DNA from: Longimicrobiales bacterium
Lineage (GTDB): Bacteria; Gemmatimonadota; Gemmatimonadetes; Longimicrobiales; Gaopeijiaceae
Length of the DNA stretch: 64,000 nt
Direction of reading: 5' to 3'
Assembly (NCBI GenBank): GCA_028823235.1
Contig: JAPKBW010000006.1
Location: forward strand, 124,001-188,000
Under the pieces are notes generated by a model. The model searched no databases. It was not told where the DNA came from and was given only the letters and a program-made list of their open reading frames with translations. Positions 60,960 to 64,000 of this stretch are shown here, in pieces. The number at the start of each line of letters is the position of its first letter. The first letter of the stretch is position 1. A program made the position numbers and the translations under genes.

Positions 60960-61433
60960 CTAGCGGAGCAGGCCCGCTTCGTCGAGAAGCTGTCGCAGCT
61001 CCGCCACGCGAGCCGCGTTCACTCCGAAGTCTCCCCTTCCGACGCGGGACGCCGAACGAACGATCAACTCGTGGTCCGGTGCCAGCAACAGCTCCACGTC
61101 ATCGACAAAACGGAAGACCTTACTACGGACTTCCACGTGCAGGTAGTGTTGGGTTTCGGTGACAATGCGGGAACGCGGAATCGCTTCGGCCGCAGCCCTT
61201 AGCTCAGACATCACGTCCCGGCGCAGGACGCTGTCTCTGATCTGCATCCGCTCCGTGCCGTCCGGATAGCCCATCCCGGTATGAACACAGTTTGGCGTGC
61301 CCGGGCAAGAGGCGAGATTTTCCGAGCGCTCCCCAAGATTGTCCGGGGGGCCACCCCAACAACTGCTCATGACCAGCATGCATGTGGCCACAATACTGAG
61401 GCGAAAAGGTGGACCAACCCAGGCACTCCGCAT
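60960..61433 (-). CDS. DUF1499 lipoprotein
   Basis: A 157-residue lipoprotein (lipobox VMSSC). The DUF1499 domain is clear: LASCPGTPNCVHTG at the start, then YLHVEVRSKVFRFVDDVELL and IVRSASRVGRGDFGVNAARV. Function unknown across the family. It lies 21 bases downstream of the large plug protein's stop on the same strand, so the two are probably co-transcribed. Confidence 0.9.
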   Translation of the reverse strand: MRSAWVGPPFRLSIVATCMLVMSSCWGGPPDNLGERSENLASCPGTPNCVHTGMGYPDGTERMQIRDSVLRRDVMSELRAAAEAIPRSRIVTETQHYLHVEVRSKVFRFVDDVELLLAPDHELIVRSASRVGRGDFGVNAARVAELRQLLDEAGLLR

Positions 61434-61454
61434 TGTTTCGACCCTAGCTGCGAA

Positions 61455-62828
61455 TCAACGCGTGTAGATCGCAATCGCGCCGTTCCCAGCAACTGATCCA
61501 AACTGGAACTGTGCATCGACGGGACTCAGGATCTCGATTCGGTCGATGACGTTGGGGTCGAGAGTGCGGAGCAGCTCAGCCCCCGATAGCACCACAACAT
61601 TGTTCAATGCGACCGCCGCAGGCACACAGCCTTCGCCAGCAGATCGACGTGAGACCTCGACACACAGAGTCGGAAGCATCACGCCCGTGATTTGGTCGAC
61701 CTCATACACCTCACGAATTCGCAGACCAGGAGTGTTCATGCTCCGCAACAAATCCGCAGTGGCGACGACTCGCGGCAGCATAAGTTCTATTTCTTCACGT
61801 GAAATGAAGTCGGAACGCTTCGCATCTCCAGCAAGGCTGGTGCGGCCGAAGCGTGTGCGCGCAGTCACCACCAGACCCTCGACCTCAAGAGCCTCAGTGG
61901 CCATGCGCACCTCGATATCGACGGTCTCCTGCGAGAAGACCGTTACGGAATCAGTGCGCTCTTCGAAGGCCAAATGGTCTGTCGTTACCAAGTGACGCCC
62001 CGGCGGAAGATCATCTAGAACGAACCGACCCGTCAGATCTGAAAGCGTCGAACTCGGCGTTCCCATGACAGCTATGACGGCGCCCGCAACCGGATCACCC
62101 GTGATATGGTCACGCACGTAGCCGGCCAGAGTACCCTCGGACGACATCATGAGCACCAGATCTTGAACGGATGCCGTGCCCGGCTCGAGATAGACCTCCA
62201 GGCTGACGCCGGAACTCGGTCCGAAGTGCGCCTGAAGCTTCATGTCGACCTGGGGGCGCACCGAGCAAATCCGGAAGTACCCTGCGTCATCGGTACGTAC
62301 TTCAACCGCCTGCAGTCCCACCACACGCCCCATCGGCTCCGCAACCACGATCGCTCGCGGCATGGGCACACCCGTGAGCGAGTCGGTCACAAAGCCGGCG
62401 ATGGCGGCATACCCTGGCGCAGGCTGTTCCGCTAGGCACCAGCCAAGGAGCAGGGTCTCATTCGAGGGGATCGAGAGGGTGATGTCGACCGTTTGTCCCG
62501 ATGAGAAGGTCACCTGGCGAGACTGCGGACTAACTCCGAGCTGCTGGAGTCGATCGTGAAAGAAGGACACCCAATGGGTGCCAGCCGGCACCTCCCCGAC
62601 TACGAAAGTTCCGTTCGGGTCGGTGTCGCCCAGTGCAGTCGTACCCAGCACCGCGACACGAGCACCTGCAAGCGTGGACATCGACGTCGAATCGAACACG
62701 ACGCCGCGCACGGTCGCGGTCCCCTGGCCCTGCACCTCTGACAGGGGGGCAAGCGCCAACGTGACCGCAAGCAGAACGAAGCTGGCAACCCGACTAGTAA
62801 CTCTCTGACTTTCCGACGCTCTCATCAT
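61455..62828 (-). CDS. Carboxypeptidase-regulatory repeats plus TonB plug, no barrel
   Basis: A 457-residue exported protein. Signal peptide ends near SEVQGQ. Three regulatory-like beta-sandwich domains begin near TATVRGVVFDSTSMSTLAGA, AIAGFVTDSLTGVPMPRAIV and LAGYVRDHITGDPVAGAVIA. The plug-like domain follows from about residue 350 (SREEIELMLPRVVATADLLR, TLCVEVSRRSAGEGCVPAAV) and ends NVIDRIEILSPVDAQFQFGS, then GAIAIYTR as the last residues. No beta-barrel. Cysteines around the plug occur at the same places as in the protein at 52597. The start is uncertain among several close ATG/GTG codons. Confidence 0.88.
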   Translation of the reverse strand: MMRASESQRVTSRVASFVLLAVTLALAPLSEVQGQGTATVRGVVFDSTSMSTLAGARVAVLGTTALGDTDPNGTFVVGEVPAGTHWVSFFHDRLQQLGVSPQSRQVTFSSGQTVDITLSIPSNETLLLGWCLAEQPAPGYAAIAGFVTDSLTGVPMPRAIVVAEPMGRVVGLQAVEVRTDDAGYFRICSVRPQVDMKLQAHFGPSSGVSLEVYLEPGTASVQDLVLMMSSEGTLAGYVRDHITGDPVAGAVIAVMGTPSSTLSDLTGRFVLDDLPPGRHLVTTDHLAFEERTDSVTVFSQETVDIEVRMATEALEVEGLVVTARTRFGRTSLAGDAKRSDFISREEIELMLPRVVATADLLRSMNTPGLRIREVYEVDQITGVMLPTLCVEVSRRSAGEGCVPAAVALNNVVVLSGAELLRTLDPNVIDRIEILSPVDAQFQFGSVAGNGAIAIYTR

Positions 62829-63018
62829 CCTCACACTGGACCCGTGGGCCCCTTTGTCTTTCATCCACCGCCACACCCATCTCCTCTTCATACGACAAGA
62901 CACCTGGAGGATGACCGGATGCTGACGCGGGACGATCCCCCATCTACTGGGAGCTGGACACTGCGTAGCCCTATCAAGATAGGGAAGTCATGGTGCCCGG
63001 AAAGGATTTTTCTTCGAC

Positions 63019-63687
63019 TCAGCCCCAAACGTCAAAAAAGTCGACCGATCCGGATCCGGCCCCGGCACCCTTCCGTGTCAGATATCCAGTGAGCAAAGAC
63101 CGGCACTCCTCGATAATTACTTCGCGTGAAAGGCGATCTCCGACCGCGTGAAACTCAGTGTCGACCACACCCAACACAGCCCTAAGTCCCAGTCGGACAG
63201 CTTGTTGAGGATTGTCATGATCGATCTCTTCGACTTTTTGTATCAAGAGTTCACCCAGCCCCACCAGGAGTTCGGACTGAAAGTGCTCGAAGGCGCGCCC
63301 CTGAGCGCTTCCTGCCCGATCGAGCGCCTTCAGGTAAGCAGAGCGCGATCTCTGGGCATCGATAAGCAGGCCGACCGCTCCCTCGACAATCTCTGAGAGG
63401 TCGAAACCACTCCAGTCCCGCGAGGTGATCGCCTGATTCCAACGCTCGAGCGCTTCGGTCCACACACGCTCGCCCAGGTAGTCCAGTAGATCATCCTTTC
63501 CTTTGAAACGGGCATAGAAGGATCCAACGGAAGAGTCAGCCTTTGCGACGACCTTGTGGACCGTGAGGCCATCGGGACCCTCTGTCGCGAGGAGTTCGAG
63601 AGAGGCGGCGACAATACGCTCAAGGGTCCGCTGAGACCTAGACTGCTTCGGCAGGTTGATCCGTGCGGGCCTTGGTGCGTTCAGCAT
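63019..63687 (-). CDS. TetR-family transcriptional regulator
   Basis: A 222-residue repressor-type protein. Residues 15-70 form the TetR HTH: RTLERIVAASLELLATEGPD, then LTVHKVVAKADSSVGSFYARF and KGKDDLLDYL. The C-terminal helical domain is not similar to any subgroup I can name, so the ligand is unknown. The C-terminus ends in a glycine/serine-rich tail (GAGAGSGSVDFFDVWG). Divergent or neighbouring targets could be in the sequence beyond the window edge. Confidence 0.93.
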   Translation of the reverse strand: MLNAPRPARINLPKQSRSQRTLERIVAASLELLATEGPDGLTVHKVVAKADSSVGSFYARFKGKDDLLDYLGERVWTEALERWNQAITSRDWSGFDLSEIVEGAVGLLIDAQRSRSAYLKALDRAGSAQGRAFEHFQSELLVGLGELLIQKVEEIDHDNPQQAVRLGLRAVLGVVDTEFHAVGDRLSREVIIEECRSLLTGYLTRKGAGAGSGSVDFFDVWG

Positions 63688-63771
63688 TTCTGTGCCATTT
63701 AGCAGAAACGAGACTAGAAGTATGGTTCCAGAATAGGTACAAGCTTGAGGCGGTGCAACGTATTGATCTTA

Positions 63772-64000
63772 TCAGCACCAACTCACCAACCCCGTGTCGA
63801 GACGCACCGTCCTTACATGCACGGATGTGAGGCTGATTTTGCGCCGGATCCGCAACTCGGCCTCCTCTCTTGCCCCGTACCGCAACATCTCAACTGTCAC
63901 CGGGGGCCGAACGCCGCCCAAGGAGGCCGCTCGTATGCCCGGATCTGGCTCATGGCTGCAGCAAAGTACAAACACACCTCCGCGGACCAGCCGGAGACCT
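63772..64000 (-). CDS. Possible 3' end of a gene running off the window
   Basis: A minus-strand frame is open from the window edge to a stop at 63772. Near the edge it reads LRLVRGGVFVLCCSHEPDPG, which faintly resembles a methyltransferase motif, and ends TVRLDTGLVSWC. I cannot confirm that it is coding; the tail is not recognised. Confidence 0.2.
   Translation of the reverse strand, partial: GLRLVRGGVFVLCCSHEPDPGIRAASLGGVRPPVTVEMLRYGAREEAELRIRRKISLTSVHVRTVRLDTGLVSWC

Noticed and set aside
1-64000. tRNA, rRNA, CRISPR arrays and insertion sequences
   Set aside because: I looked for TPsiC-like GGTTCRANTC stretches in the gaps, regularly spaced repeats, and transposase motifs, and found none that hold up. 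A tRNAscan or CRISPR search would settle this.

Overview
The window looks like a chromosome segment of an uncultured, GC-rich, aerobic, diderm heterotroph. The best fit is a marine-type Gemmatimonadota. The reasons are the many exported peptidases and serine hydrolases, the SusC-style carboxypeptidase-regulatory/TonB-plug proteins, the Planctomycete-type cytochrome c domain, a cytochrome b fused to cytochrome c, and the PduO-type adenosyltransferase. This assignment is an inference from gene content; no rRNA or marker gene is present. I see no rRNA, tRNA, CRISPR array, insertion sequence or phage gene.

Layout. 0.2-4.6 kb (minus): a lipoprotein overlapping an M6 metalloprotease with a dockerin-like tail, and an Ig-like/LVIVD propeller protein. 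4.6-5.8 kb: a gene-poor gap with palindromes. 5.8-12 kb (plus): SUF iron-sulfur operon sufC-sufB-sufD-Rieske ferredoxin-sufS-sufU, then an O6-alkylguanine-DNA alkyltransferase. 12-18 kb: zincin-like lipoprotein, nitronate monooxygenase, ABM-domain protein, a D-amino-acid dehydrogenase/alcohol-dehydrogenase pair, and an AAC(6')-like acetyltransferase. 18-29 kb: M14 peptidase, TauE/SafE permease, plug protein, serine hydrolase, M28 peptidase with pterin dehydratase, adenine phosphoribosyltransferase and M19 dipeptidase. 29-33.5 kb: thiolase, DASS transporter, alpha/beta hydrolase. 33.5-38.5 kb (minus): a three-subunit molybdenum hydroxylase resembling 4-hydroxybenzoyl-CoA reductase, with a DUF1460 gene inside the operon. 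38.6-45.7 kb: bacilliredoxin, a decayed and an intact serine hydrolase, and an M1-M20-cupin-DUF1028 block. 45.9-48.7 kb: Rieske protein and a cytochrome b/diheme c fusion, i.e. a two-gene bc-type complex, plus a monoheme protein. 48.8-56 kb: cysteine synthase, two plug proteins, an M20 deacylase, a 7Fe ferredoxin and a four-gene unit with cobalamin adenosyltransferase and a degenerate RelA/SpoT-type HD domain. 56-59 kb (plus): a membrane-anchored HTH/zinc-ribbon protein, then HD phosphohydrolase-CcdA-DsbA. 59-64 kb: propeller lipoprotein, DUF1499, a third large plug protein, and TetR.

Together the genes describe a cell that breaks down peptides outside the cytoplasm (M1, M6, M14, M19, M20, M28), oxidises amino acids, fatty acids and probably aromatic CoA esters, and respires through a bc-type complex. 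The SUF operon and thiol-redox genes supply the Fe-S clusters and disulfides this needs. Points most worth following up are the four proteins that end after a TonB-plug domain and have no beta-barrel, the possible cohesin/dockerin-like pair, the benzoyl-CoA-reductase-like enzyme with its embedded NlpC/P60-type gene, the cytochrome b-diheme c fusion, and paired AGAAT/ATTCT palindromes upstream of the SUF operon.
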